This document shows, one piece after another, positions 1 to 10,242 of a stretch of DNA of 17,054 nt. The position numbers and the translations under genes were made by a program. Within the stretch, counting starts at the first letter, position 1, and each line of letters begins with the position of its first letter. Below the pieces are notes generated by a model. That model was not told the origin of the DNA, made no database searches, and saw only the letters and a program-made list of their open reading frames with translations. The DNA is from JBFEUI01 sp041547565 (GTDB lineage Bacteria; Pseudomonadota; Gammaproteobacteria; Thiohalomonadales; Thiohalomonadaceae), in NCBI GenBank assembly GCA_041547565.1, contig JBFEUI010000054.1, positions 1 to 17,054 of the forward strand, in the 5' to 3' direction.

Positions 1-20
1 AGCAGGCCATATACTTTGGT

Positions 21-120
21 CACGTCTCACGTCTCACGTCTCACGTCTCACGTCTCACGTCTCACGTCTCACGTCTCACGTCTCACGTCTCACGTCTCAC
101 GTCTCACGTCTCACGTCTCA
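21..120. repeat. Heptanucleotide tandem repeat, 14 perfect copies of CACGTCT
   Basis: Positions 21-118 hold 14 uninterrupted copies of CACGTCT (TGAGACG when read from the minus-strand gene), followed by a partial CA at 119-120. No copy carries a mismatch. The array begins directly after the TGA stop of the minus-strand cytochrome gene, so it would form the 3' untranslated part of that transcript. On the minus strand each unit starts with TGA. Because the period is 7, stops recur in all three frames, so the array cannot be read through as protein. Perfect identity suggests recent slippage expansion or continued homogenisation. Only 20 unassigned bases precede it, so whatever lies to the left cannot be judged. 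Confidence 0.97.
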
Positions 121-1011
121 TCAGTGCTCATGCCCCGCATGGGGATCGAGTCCCTCGGTCTCCTTGACGAGCACGCCGCGCATATCTGACAGGGTGCGGT
201 GAACACCGTGACAGGTGGCGCAGATTGCCACCGCGATGTGCCCCAGTTTCCTGCTGGCCTGCTTCACGTTGCGGGTTTCGATCAGCTTTCCAAGTCGGCG
301 AAGTTCGGCCATGTTGCGCTCGCCGAGCAGGTAATCTTTTTGCGTCTCTTCCCGGTGACAGGCCTGGCAGCTTCCGGCGAGGGTGGCCAGGCGTTCGGTG
401 AGCAATACGTTGGCCTGTTGTGCCGCGGAATAACGTCCGTCTTCCAGGCCAATTTTGACCCGGTTCATGGCGGTGCTCAGCCCTGCCATGACATCGCCGT
501 AGCTTTTCTCCTCCAGCGTCTCTTCGTCCTCGACCTTAATGGAGGAGAAATCGGGGCCGCGAAACAGCACCGCGCTGATCGGGCGATACTCATTGTGGCA
601 GCTGTTGCAGGAGGTCCCCAGCCTTCGCTGGGCACTGGCAAGGGTGCGGCTGTCCATGGTCTTTGCCGCCTGCAGCAGCTTTGTTGCCCACTCCAGCTCA
701 AGCTCGTCACGCCACTCCGGTACCATCTCGGCAATGCTGCGGTAATCCTTGACCAGCTGTTCGGCCCACTTGACCAGTCGTTCCCTGTCTTCCAGGGCGC
801 TGTACTCCGCCACCGCCTGCATGGAACGGCGCAAGCGGAACATGGTATGCAGCCAGACCTGGCGTTTGTTGGCCGGTTTATACCACTTGGCCAGTGATGC
901 CGGTGGTGCAGAAAGCGTTATGCGTCCCTGCTGCTCCTCGGCAACAAGGGGTTTTAATCCCAACAGGATCAGGGTGATGAAGATTAACGGTAGACGGATG
1001 ATTTTCTGCAT
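121..1011 (-). CDS. Exported triheme c-type cytochrome, cytochrome c'-like
   Basis: The protein has 296 residues. An N-terminal hydrophobic signal peptide (about residues 1-24, likely cut after LVA) predicts a periplasmic location. Three heme c sites are visible: CNSCH at 135-139, CQACH at 215-219 and CATCH at 264-268. The first domain (about 40-145) is helical with its heme motif at the C-terminal end, the usual layout of class II cytochromes (c'/c556). The second part (170-280) looks like a related helical domain with two hemes. The C-terminus is His-rich (HAGHEH). I chose the ATG at 1009-1011 because GGAGGA lies four bases upstream and a signal peptide follows; a 28-residue upstream extension would overlap the antiporter gene. 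It starts 13 bp after the antiporter stop, so the two are probably cotranscribed. A role as periplasmic electron carrier is inferred; its partners are unknown. Confidence 0.85.
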   Translation of the reverse strand: MQKIIRLPLIFITLILLGLKPLVAEEQQGRITLSAPPASLAKWYKPANKRQVWLHTMFRLRRSMQAVAEYSALEDRERLVKWAEQLVKDYRSIAEMVPEWRDELELEWATKLLQAAKTMDSRTLASAQRRLGTSCNSCHNEYRPISAVLFRGPDFSSIKVEDEETLEEKSYGDVMAGLSTAMNRVKIGLEDGRYSAAQQANVLLTERLATLAGSCQACHREETQKDYLLGERNMAELRRLGKLIETRNVKQASRKLGHIAVAICATCHGVHRTLSDMRGVLVKETEGLDPHAGHEH

Positions 1012-1024
1012 GGATTCCTCCGGT

Positions 1025-3517
1025 TTAACCACTCTTGTTATCACTATGGCATTCTTGCTGGCGCATTCTATCTGCCTCGGCCAGGGTTTTGCCAATCTCC
1101 GGGTGTTCTTCGGTTAGCGCGTCCAGATCCTCTCGCCTTAGTTCGTAGAGACGGCAGGGACTGACGGTGGTGATGGATGCGTTGCGTGCGCTGTGGTGGA
1201 TCAGTGCCATCTCACCAAAAAAATCGCCTGCCATTAAGGTGCCCAATTTATTTACCCTGCCCTGATCTTCTCGTGTGATACGTACGACACCACGGGTGAT
1301 GAGATACAGGGAACTGCCTTCCTCGCCCTGGCTGATAACCGTCTCGTTTTCCGGGAGGGTGTGCGGGATCAGCAGCTCAACCAGCCTGGCGCGCTCCTCG
1401 CCGGAGAGGTTATTGAACAGCGGGACCTTGCGCAGCAATTTTTCCGGATTATCTTCGAGCTTTTCAACCGATTGACCTCGCAGGGCCGACAGTCTCTCGG
1501 CGATCTCTACCTCAAGCTGTTCGATAACGCCCTTGGGCAGCATGCCGCGCGCGGCCTGTTCCTCGGTGGCCTCCAGCTCGGATAACAACTTCAGGCGCTG
1601 CCCCAGCCGCTCCTGCATGGAGGTGACAAATTCCGGGAACTGTTCGATGAAGCGGTCCAGCTGTGTCTGGGCCTGCTTATGCCAGCGCTGGTAGTGTCCC
1701 TGTACCGTGGTGAATATCTCCTCCGGGATCGATTCCAGGCTGTTGAGCTGGTCAAGGTAGTTCAGCACATGCGCGCTGCCCTGGTAATGCCCCCATACGC
1801 CCTCGTAATCACGGATGATGCGTTCCATGCGCAGCTTTTCGGCAAGCGGTGTCAGCCAGCGGAAACTATCGAGCAGGCGAAACAGGACATGTTCGAGTTG
1901 GCGGCGCAGGCGGTGTGAATGGACATGTTCGAATACACCGTGATGCCTGATGGCGTCGATCTGCAGGGTGAGCACCAGCTGCGTTTCCCGGTAGGCCGCT
2001 TCACTGAGGTGTCCCTTGCTGTACATCTCCTGATAGAAGGCGCGTTCTTCGGAAAAGGCGCGCAGGTAGAGCAGATTCAGTTCCCGCTCCGGATTCATCT
2101 CCTGCTCACGCAGTGATGTGATGGCGCTGCGTGTACGCTGGATGGCCCTGTCGCACTCCTGTTGGAGGCGGCGGGCGATGATACTGGAGAACAGCCCCCC
2201 CGACTGAAGGTCGGGAATTCGCGCCTGCGCCAGTTGACTGGCCAACAGGTTCTTTTCCATCAGGGCCAGCCGGTCGGATAGCGGCGGGGTGTCCAGGTGC
2301 AATCTTTTCATCAACGGTTCGATCGTCAGGCCCTGGGCCAGCAGGGTGAACAGCACGGCACCGGTGACCAGGGCAACAAACAGTTCGGACTGTTCCAAGG
2401 CGGGCAGGCTCAACACGATGGCCAGGGCGATGGCGCCGCGCAGGCCGCCCCAGTACATGACGGTTTGATAGGGGAGGCTGACCGGTTTGGAGCCGGGCAG
2501 GCGGCCGACCAGGGGCATCAGGCCGTAGACCAGCACCGCACGCGCCACCAGCATGGCTACAATCACCCAGAACAGGGTATCGAGTTCGCCGCTGAGGCTT
2601 GCCAGCTCCACCTTCAGGCCGACCATCAGGAAAATGAAGGCGTTGGCGAGAAAGGCCATCAGCTCCCAGAAATGCTCCAGATAGATGCGCACCGAGGGGG
2701 ATATCTTTGCCTGCCCCCAGCTGCCGATAGTCAGTCCGGCTCCGACCGTGGCCATGACGCCGCTGACGTGGAACACCTCCTCGGCCAGCAGGAAGGAGAG
2801 GTAGGCCAGCACCGTGGTGATGCTGATCTCGACAAACGGCTCGGATTCAAACATGCCGAGGATAAGGCCGGCGATGGAGGCCAGCACCACCCCCAGAATG
2901 AGACCGCCGAGAAACAGGGTGAATAAATCCAGCACGCCGCCGCTGACGGTCTCCATGGAGACCGTCCCGGCGCTGATGATGCCGATGAGGATCCCCGCGA
3001 CCACGATCGAGGTGGCATCGTTGAACAGACTCTCCCCCTCGACCAGGATGGTCAGCCGCTCCGGTGCGCCGAGCTGTTTGAACAGGGCGACGACTGAAAC
3101 CGGGTCGGTGGCGCTGAGAATGGCACCGAGCAGCAGGGCGGCCACCAGGGGGATGGGCGTGACGGCCCATAGGATAAGGCCAATCAGGGCGCTGGAGAGC
3201 AGCAGCCCGGGTACCGCGAGGGTGAGCACCGGCCCCAGATTGTGGCGCAGCAGGCGGCTGTCCATATTGTAGGTGGATTCGAAGATGAGCGTGGGCAGAA
3301 ACACAAACAGAATCAGATCGCTGGATATCTCCAGTTCCTGCAGAACCTCCAGGGTGGGGTAGTGCTCGGCCAGGGCGCTAAGGGTGATGCCGACCACGAC
3401 CAGGATTACCGTGAAGGGCAGGCGAATGCGCTTGGTGAACACATAAATGGCAATGGCCACCAGCAGCAGTGTGATGATGCCGCTGACCAGTTCGGCCACG
3501 TGGGATTCGACGTGCAT
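1025..3517 (-). CDS. CPA1/NhaP-type Na+/H+ antiporter with C-terminal cyclic-nucleotide-binding domain
   Basis: This 830-residue inner-membrane protein has an N-terminal Na+/H+ exchanger domain (about 1-405) with some twelve hydrophobic segments. It carries CPA1 hallmarks: ATDPVSVVALF at 136-146, the FND ion-site motif at 165-167, and GLRGAIALAI near 358-367. A hydrophilic, mostly helical region (about 410-690) follows. The C-terminus (about 697-815) is a cNMP-binding fold with FGEMAL at 767-772 and the phosphate-binding Arg at 778. It would exchange Na+ (or K+) for H+ and may be gated by a nucleotide; that gating is inferred. The general plan resembles plant SOS1 and sperm-type NHEs. The ATG at 3515-3517 has a modest AAGG upstream. 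It is the first gene of an operon with the triheme cytochrome and is divergent from carA. Confidence 0.88.
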   Translation of the reverse strand: MHVESHVAELVSGIITLLLVAIAIYVFTKRIRLPFTVILVVVGITLSALAEHYPTLEVLQELEISSDLILFVFLPTLIFESTYNMDSRLLRHNLGPVLTLAVPGLLLSSALIGLILWAVTPIPLVAALLLGAILSATDPVSVVALFKQLGAPERLTILVEGESLFNDATSIVVAGILIGIISAGTVSMETVSGGVLDLFTLFLGGLILGVVLASIAGLILGMFESEPFVEISITTVLAYLSFLLAEEVFHVSGVMATVGAGLTIGSWGQAKISPSVRIYLEHFWELMAFLANAFIFLMVGLKVELASLSGELDTLFWVIVAMLVARAVLVYGLMPLVGRLPGSKPVSLPYQTVMYWGGLRGAIALAIVLSLPALEQSELFVALVTGAVLFTLLAQGLTIEPLMKRLHLDTPPLSDRLALMEKNLLASQLAQARIPDLQSGGLFSSIIARRLQQECDRAIQRTRSAITSLREQEMNPERELNLLYLRAFSEERAFYQEMYSKGHLSEAAYRETQLVLTLQIDAIRHHGVFEHVHSHRLRRQLEHVLFRLLDSFRWLTPLAEKLRMERIIRDYEGVWGHYQGSAHVLNYLDQLNSLESIPEEIFTTVQGHYQRWHKQAQTQLDRFIEQFPEFVTSMQERLGQRLKLLSELEATEEQAARGMLPKGVIEQLEVEIAERLSALRGQSVEKLEDNPEKLLRKVPLFNNLSGEERARLVELLIPHTLPENETVISQGEEGSSLYLITRGVVRITREDQGRVNKLGTLMAGDFFGEMALIHHSARNASITTVSPCRLYELRREDLDALTEEHPEIGKTLAEADRMRQQECHSDNKSG

Positions 3518-3550
3518 TGTGTTGAGCCTTTATTATCCTTGTCTAACACC

Positions 3551-3556
3551 ATTCTA
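3551..3556 (-). promoter_or_regulatory. Possible -10 box for the antiporter-cytochrome operon
   Basis: TAGAAT on the minus strand lies about 34 bp before the antiporter ATG. It matches five of six bases of the sigma70 -10 consensus, but no good -35 sits at normal spacing, so this is a weak call. Confidence 0.25.
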
Positions 3557-3615
3557 GTCAGATTGGCGAATTGCTGCCGAAGACGGCTGATTGGGGAAAA
3601 CCGTATGCACAGTAA

Positions 3616-3645
3616 TGGACAGATAACGGTGCAATCGATTAAAAT
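3616..3645 (+). promoter_or_regulatory. Putative sigma70 promoter of the carAB operon
   Basis: TGGACA at 3616-3621 and TAAAAT at 3640-3645 each match the sigma70 consensus at five of six positions, with an 18-bp spacer. Transcription would start near 3652 and give a leader of about 100 nt that contains the strong hairpin at 3697-3728. A second -10-like TATAAG at 3693-3698 has only a poor -35. Confidence 0.5.
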
Positions 3646-3696
3646 TCGAGCCAATCTATTTCCAGGCACATTTCGAGTGTCTGATTAACCGGTATA

Positions 3697-3728
3697 AGCG
3701 GGAAGGTCCCTGGCGGGGCTTTCCCGCT
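3697..3728 (+). promoter_or_regulatory. Strong hairpin in the carA leader
   Basis: AGCGGGAAG pairs with TTTCCCGCT, and inside it GTCCC pairs with GGGGC. This gives a continuous stem of 14 pairs (two G-U) closed by the tetraloop TGGC. Only three T residues follow, so it is not a convincing complete terminator. It ends 17 bases before the carA ribosome binding site. An attenuation or translation-control role fits a pyrimidine and arginine pathway operon but is inferred. Confidence 0.5.
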
Positions 3729-3755
3729 TTGCACATCTAACATGTGGAGGTCACC

Positions 3756-4904
3756 TTGCGGCAACCGGCCCTGCTTGCACTGGAAGACGGCACCCTGTTC
3801 TGGGGGGAATCCATCGGTATTAACGGTCAGACAGTTGGTGAAGTGGTGTTCAACACCGCGATGACCGGCTATCAGGAGATACTGACCGATCCGTCCTATG
3901 CCCGTCAGATTGTCACGCTGACTTACCCCCATATCGGTAATGTCGGGACCAACGAGGATGACGAGGAGTCCTCGGACATCTTCGCCAGTGGTCTGGTGGT
4001 GCGCGATCTGCCGCTGCTGGCCAGCAATTGGCGCAGCACCCAACCGCTGGATGAGTACCTGCGCAGTAACAAGGTGGTGGCCATCGCTGATATCGATACC
4101 CGCAAGCTGACGCGCATCCTGCGCGAGAAGGGCGCCCAGAACGGCTGCATCGTTGCCGGTGACAATATCGATGCCGATGCGGCGGTCGAGGCGGCGCGCG
4201 GTTTTCCCGGTCTCAAGGGGATGGACCTGGCCAAGGAGGTCACCACCGGGACACCCTACGAGTGGGCCCAGGGCAGCTGGACGCTGGAAGAAGGCATGCC
4301 CGGCCATCCCGAGGGACCCATCGAGGAGGCGCTGCCGCATCATGTGGTGGCCTACGATTTTGGCGTCAAGCGCAACATCCTGCGCATGCTGGTGGACCGC
4401 GGCTGCCGCCTTACCGTGGTGCCGGCCCAGACACCGGCCGAGGAGGTCATGAAACTGGCACCGGACGGTATCTTCCTCTCCAATGGCCCGGGCGATCCGG
4501 AACCGTGCGAGTACGCCATCGAGTCGATCAGGGAGCTGAGCGGCAGCGGGGTACCGATGTTCGGCATCTGCCTCGGCCACCAGTTGCTGTCACTGGCCAG
4601 CGGCGCCAAAACCATGAAAATGAAGTTCGGCCACCACGGCGCCAACCACCCGGTACAGGATCTGGACAGCAGCGTGGTGATGATCACCAGCCAGAATCAC
4701 GGCTTTGCGGTGGATGAGGAGACTCTCCCCGACAACCTGCGTGCCACGCACCGTTCCCTGTTTGACGGTTCATTGCAGGGTGTGCACCGTACCGATTGCC
4801 CGGCATTCAGTTTCCAGGGCCACCCGGAGGCCAGTCCAGGCCCCCACGACGTGGCGCCACTGTTTGACCATTTCATCGAGCTGATTGAAGACAGCAAAAG
4901 TTAA
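3756..4904 (+). CDS. carA: Carbamoyl phosphate synthetase small (glutaminase) subunit
   Basis: CarA hydrolyses glutamine and passes ammonia to CarB for carbamoyl phosphate synthesis, which feeds pyrimidine and arginine synthesis. The N-terminal CPSase_sm domain (1-150) starts with ALLALEDGT, and a class I glutamine amidotransferase domain covers about 190-380. The nucleophile is C272 in FGICLGHQ, and H356/E358 in QGHPEASPGPHD complete the triad. I chose the TTG at 3756: GGAGG at 3746-3750 sits five bases upstream, and the resulting 382 residues and N-terminus align with E. coli CarA, which also starts at TTG. A GTG at 3744 would add four residues but overlaps the ribosome binding site. carB follows after 39 bp. 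The gene is intact. Confidence 0.97.
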   Translation: MRQPALLALEDGTLFWGESIGINGQTVGEVVFNTAMTGYQEILTDPSYARQIVTLTYPHIGNVGTNEDDEESSDIFASGLVVRDLPLLASNWRSTQPLDEYLRSNKVVAIADIDTRKLTRILREKGAQNGCIVAGDNIDADAAVEAARGFPGLKGMDLAKEVTTGTPYEWAQGSWTLEEGMPGHPEGPIEEALPHHVVAYDFGVKRNILRMLVDRGCRLTVVPAQTPAEEVMKLAPDGIFLSNGPGDPEPCEYAIESIRELSGSGVPMFGICLGHQLLSLASGAKTMKMKFGHHGANHPVQDLDSSVVMITSQNHGFAVDEETLPDNLRATHRSLFDGSLQGVHRTDCPAFSFQGHPEASPGPHDVAPLFDHFIELIEDSKS

Positions 4905-4943
4905 CAAGGGACGCCATGTCCCGCAGTTGAGTAGCTGATAGCA

Positions 4944-8164
<3,221 letters not shown>

Positions 8165-8165
<1 letters not shown>

Positions 8166-8641
8166 TGCAGAAGACACCGATGACAGCACAGGGCGCGGAG
8201 AAACTGCGTCAAGAGCTGGATCAGCTCAAAAGCGTGGAGCGCCCCAGGGTGATACAGGCGATTGCCGAGGCGCGCGAGCACGGTGATCTGAAGGAGAATG
8301 CCGAATACCACGCGGCGCGCGAACAGCAGGGTTTTATCGAGGGGCGTATTCAGGAGATCGAGGGCAAGCTCTCCAATGCGCAGGTGATCGATCCCGCGAC
8401 GCTCAATGCCGGTGACAAGGTGGTCTTTGGCGCGACTGTTGAGTTGTTTGATGTCGCCAATGAAGAGGATGTCACCTACCAGATCGTCGGCGAGGACGAG
8501 GCGGACATCAAGGAGGGAAAAATATCCGTTACCTCTCCCATTGCCCGCGCGCTGATCGGCAAGGAGGTTGATGACGTGGCCACGGTGCAGGCGCCGGGCG
8601 GCGAGCGTGAGTACGAGATTGTCAGCGTGCGTTACGAGTAA
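8165..8641 (+). CDS. greA: Transcription elongation factor GreA
   Basis: GreA enters the RNA polymerase secondary channel and stimulates cleavage of backtracked transcripts. The N-terminal coiled coil (about 1-75) carries the acidic tip GDLKENAEYHAAR, with D41 and E44 in the positions known to coordinate catalytic Mg2+ in E. coli. The C-terminal FKBP-like domain (about 80-158) ends in YEIVSVRYE. The 158 residues match the family length. GGAG at 8153-8156 lies eight bases before the ATG, and the ATG overlaps the carB stop by one base (TAATG). This places greA in the carAB operon, as in many pseudomonads and other gammaproteobacteria. Confidence 0.97.
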
Positions 8642-8676
8642 CGGCCTGCCTGTGTATTGATAGTACACGGTCATTA

Positions 8677-9144
8677 TTGCCGGCCGTTGCCAAGCCCTTG
8701 CAACATAATTCCTTGATCGTCTCCATAGAACGTCTTGTCACCACCCTGTGGGTGGGGGCGCTGTGGTCAATCGGCTACCTGGCCGTGCCGGTGCTGTTTG
8801 CCGGCCTTGATGACCGTATTCTGGCCGGTATGCTCGCCGGCAAGATGTTTACCCTGGTCAGTTATATAGGCCTGGGTGCGGGTGTTGCACTGCTGGTGAT
8901 TGACAGGATGCAATCGGCCTCGAACAGGTCCAGGCGCCGCCTGTGGTTGCTGTTGGCGATGCTGCTGTTGGTGCTCGTCGGTGAGTTTGTCCTGCAGCCG
9001 ATGATGGCGGAACTGAAGCGCCAGGGGTTGGAGCCGGGTTCGCGCCAGGCGGTTGAGTTTGCCTGGCTGCACGGCACCGCCTCGCTGCTCTACCTGATAA
9101 ACAGCCTGTGCGGTGTGCTACTGCTTATCTGGCGGCCACGCTAA
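8677..9144 (+). CDS. DUF4149 family membrane protein
   Basis: This protein of about 155 residues has four predicted membrane helices (about 20-42, 55-75, 88-108 and 130-152). The segments WVGALWSIGYLAVPVLF and WLHGTASLLYLINSLCG match the conserved ends of DUF4149 proteins, which often sit next to greA and yhbY in gammaproteobacteria. Its function is unknown. No ATG is available near the N-terminus. TTG codons at 8677, 8698 and 8713 are possible starts, and none has a clear ribosome binding site, so the first 12 residues are uncertain. It follows greA by 35 bp in the same direction and converges on yhbY with 21 bp between the stops. Confidence 0.75.
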   Translation: MPAVAKPLQHNSLIVSIERLVTTLWVGALWSIGYLAVPVLFAGLDDRILAGMLAGKMFTLVSYIGLGAGVALLVIDRMQSASNRSRRRLWLLLAMLLLVLVGEFVLQPMMAELKRQGLEPGSRQAVEFAWLHGTASLLYLINSLCGVLLLIWRPR

Positions 9145-9165
9145 TGGCGGCTATCCTTGCAGGTG

Positions 9166-9462
9166 TCAGCCTTTCGGCAGAATGAGTTTCGGTTTTTCCG
9201 CGGGGCGATAGAGAATGGCGATATGCCCGATGCGCTGCACCAGATCGCTGCGCGAGCGCTCACACATTTTGGCAATCATTGCATCGCGCTCCTCGCGATC
9301 GCCTGCATTGACCCGCACCTTGATCAGTTCATGATGCTCAAGGGTCAGGTCCAGTTCGGTGAGCACACCCTCGCTCAGGCCGCCACCCCCGATGATGACG
9401 ACGGGTTTGAGGTTGTGGGCGCGTTGCTTCAGAAAGCGTCTTTGTGTTTCAGTTAATGACAT
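9166..9462 (-). CDS. yhbY: YhbY-family RNA-binding protein (CRM domain)
   Basis: This 98-residue single-domain protein has the CRS1/YhbY (CRM) fold. The signature GGGGLS lies at 25-30, and a hydrophobic core (KPVVIIGG, HELIKVRV, VQRIGHIAILYRP) follows the family pattern. In E. coli the protein binds pre-50S particles and helps ribosome assembly. It is transcribed divergently from rlmE, as in E. coli, which pairs two genes of 23S maturation. The ATG at 9460-9462 gives the usual MSLTETQRRFL start, though no good ribosome binding site is visible upstream. Confidence 0.94.
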   Translation of the reverse strand: MSLTETQRRFLKQRAHNLKPVVIIGGGGLSEGVLTELDLTLEHHELIKVRVNAGDREERDAMIAKMCERSRSDLVQRIGHIAILYRPAEKPKLILPKG

Positions 9463-9490
9463 AATGGCTGGAGAGGATGGTGTTCGTGCT

Positions 9491-9538
9491 CAACACAGGT
9501 GGGCGCAACAATAACTTTCCAGCCCCTGTGTTGCAACA
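9491..9538. promoter_or_regulatory. Inverted repeats in the yhbY-rlmE divergent region
   Basis: CAACACAGG at 9491-9499 is perfectly repeated in inverted form (CCTGTGTTG) at 9525-9533. The right arm overlaps a 10-bp perfect palindrome, TGTTGCAACA, at 9529-9538. These lie in the 98-bp control region shared by the two genes. They could be operator half-sites or RNA structure; no named regulator is recognised. Confidence 0.35.
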
Positions 9539-9560
9539 AATATCTTTGGTTGATTCGAGT

Positions 9561-10181
9561 ATGGCACGTAGTAAAAGCAGTGGTCGCTGGCTGAAGGAAC
9601 ACTTTGATGATGAGTACGTCAAACGTGCTCAGCAGGAGGGCTATCGTTCCCGCGCCAGCTATAAGCTGCTGGAGATTAACCAGAAGGATCAGCTGCTGAA
9701 GCCGGGCATGACGGTGGTCGACCTCGGTGCCGCACCGGGGGGCTGGTCCCAGATCGCGGCCCATATCGTCGGTGCCAAGGGCTTTGTCGTGGCACTGGAT
9801 ATTCTGCCCATGGACCCGATTCCGGATGTGGAGATCATCGAGGGGGATTTTCGTGAGCAGGAGGTGCTGGACCGGCTGCTCTCGCTGCTCGACGGGCGTC
9901 AGGTCGACCTTGTAATGTCCGATATGGCCCCCAACATCAGTGGTATGAAGACCGTCGATCAGCCGCGGGCGATGTATCTGGCTGAACTGACGCTCGACCT
10001 GGCGCGCACGGTGCTCAAGCCGGGGGGCGACCTGGTGGTCAAGGTCTTCCAGGGCGAAGGGTTTGACAGCTATATGAAGGAAATGCGTCAGGCCTTTACC
10101 AGGGTGGTGAGCCGCAAGCCGAAGGCGTCACGCCCGCGTTCGCGTGAGGTTTACCTGGTGGCACGGAACTTTCGGCTGTAG
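9561..10181 (+). CDS. rlmE: 23S rRNA 2'-O-ribose methyltransferase RlmE (FtsJ/RrmJ)
   Basis: RlmE uses S-adenosylmethionine to methylate the 2'-O of U2552 in 23S rRNA during late 50S assembly. The 206 residues compare with about 209 in E. coli. The SAM-binding motif VVDLGAAPGGWSQ lies at 52-64. The K-D-K-E catalytic tetrad is present at K35, D121 (MSDMAPN), K161 (VVKVFQG) and E196 (SREVYLV), each three residues earlier than in E. coli. The ATG at 9561 gives the family N-terminus MARSKSSGRWLKEHF; an in-frame extension of 28 residues upstream has no family match and crosses the inverted repeats. The ribosome binding site is weak. ftsH lies 61 bp downstream, the E. coli order. Confidence 0.97.
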   Translation: MARSKSSGRWLKEHFDDEYVKRAQQEGYRSRASYKLLEINQKDQLLKPGMTVVDLGAAPGGWSQIAAHIVGAKGFVVALDILPMDPIPDVEIIEGDFREQEVLDRLLSLLDGRQVDLVMSDMAPNISGMKTVDQPRAMYLAELTLDLARTVLKPGGDLVVKVFQGEGFDSYMKEMRQAFTRVVSRKPKASRPRSREVYLVARNFRL

Positions 10182-10183
10182 TA

Positions 10184-10206
10184 ACTTGGTCCAAGTGATT
10201 TATAAT
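10184..10206 (+). promoter_or_regulatory. ftsH promoter region: palindrome next to a consensus -10
   Basis: A consensus TATAAT stands at 10201-10206. The perfect palindrome ACTTGG-T-CCAAGT at 10184-10196 lies four bases upstream, in the -10/-35 spacer where a repressor or activator could act. No good -35 hexamer is seen. The palindrome begins three bases after the rlmE stop. Confidence 0.45.
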
Positions 10207-10242
10207 CGATTTAACCCCTTAGCTGCATAGGCGAAACAGATT

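Noticed and set aside
21..120. CRISPR array
   Set aside because: The 7-bp units are contiguous with no spacers, and no cas gene is present.
8657..8676. Hairpin after greA as a terminator
   Set aside because: A short GTGTA/TACAC stem is present but no T tract follows, and the DUF4149 frame begins at once.
10184..10225. Sigma-32 heat-shock promoter before ftsH
   Set aside because: A CTTGG and a CCCCTT are present, but their spacing is too long for the sigma-32 consensus.
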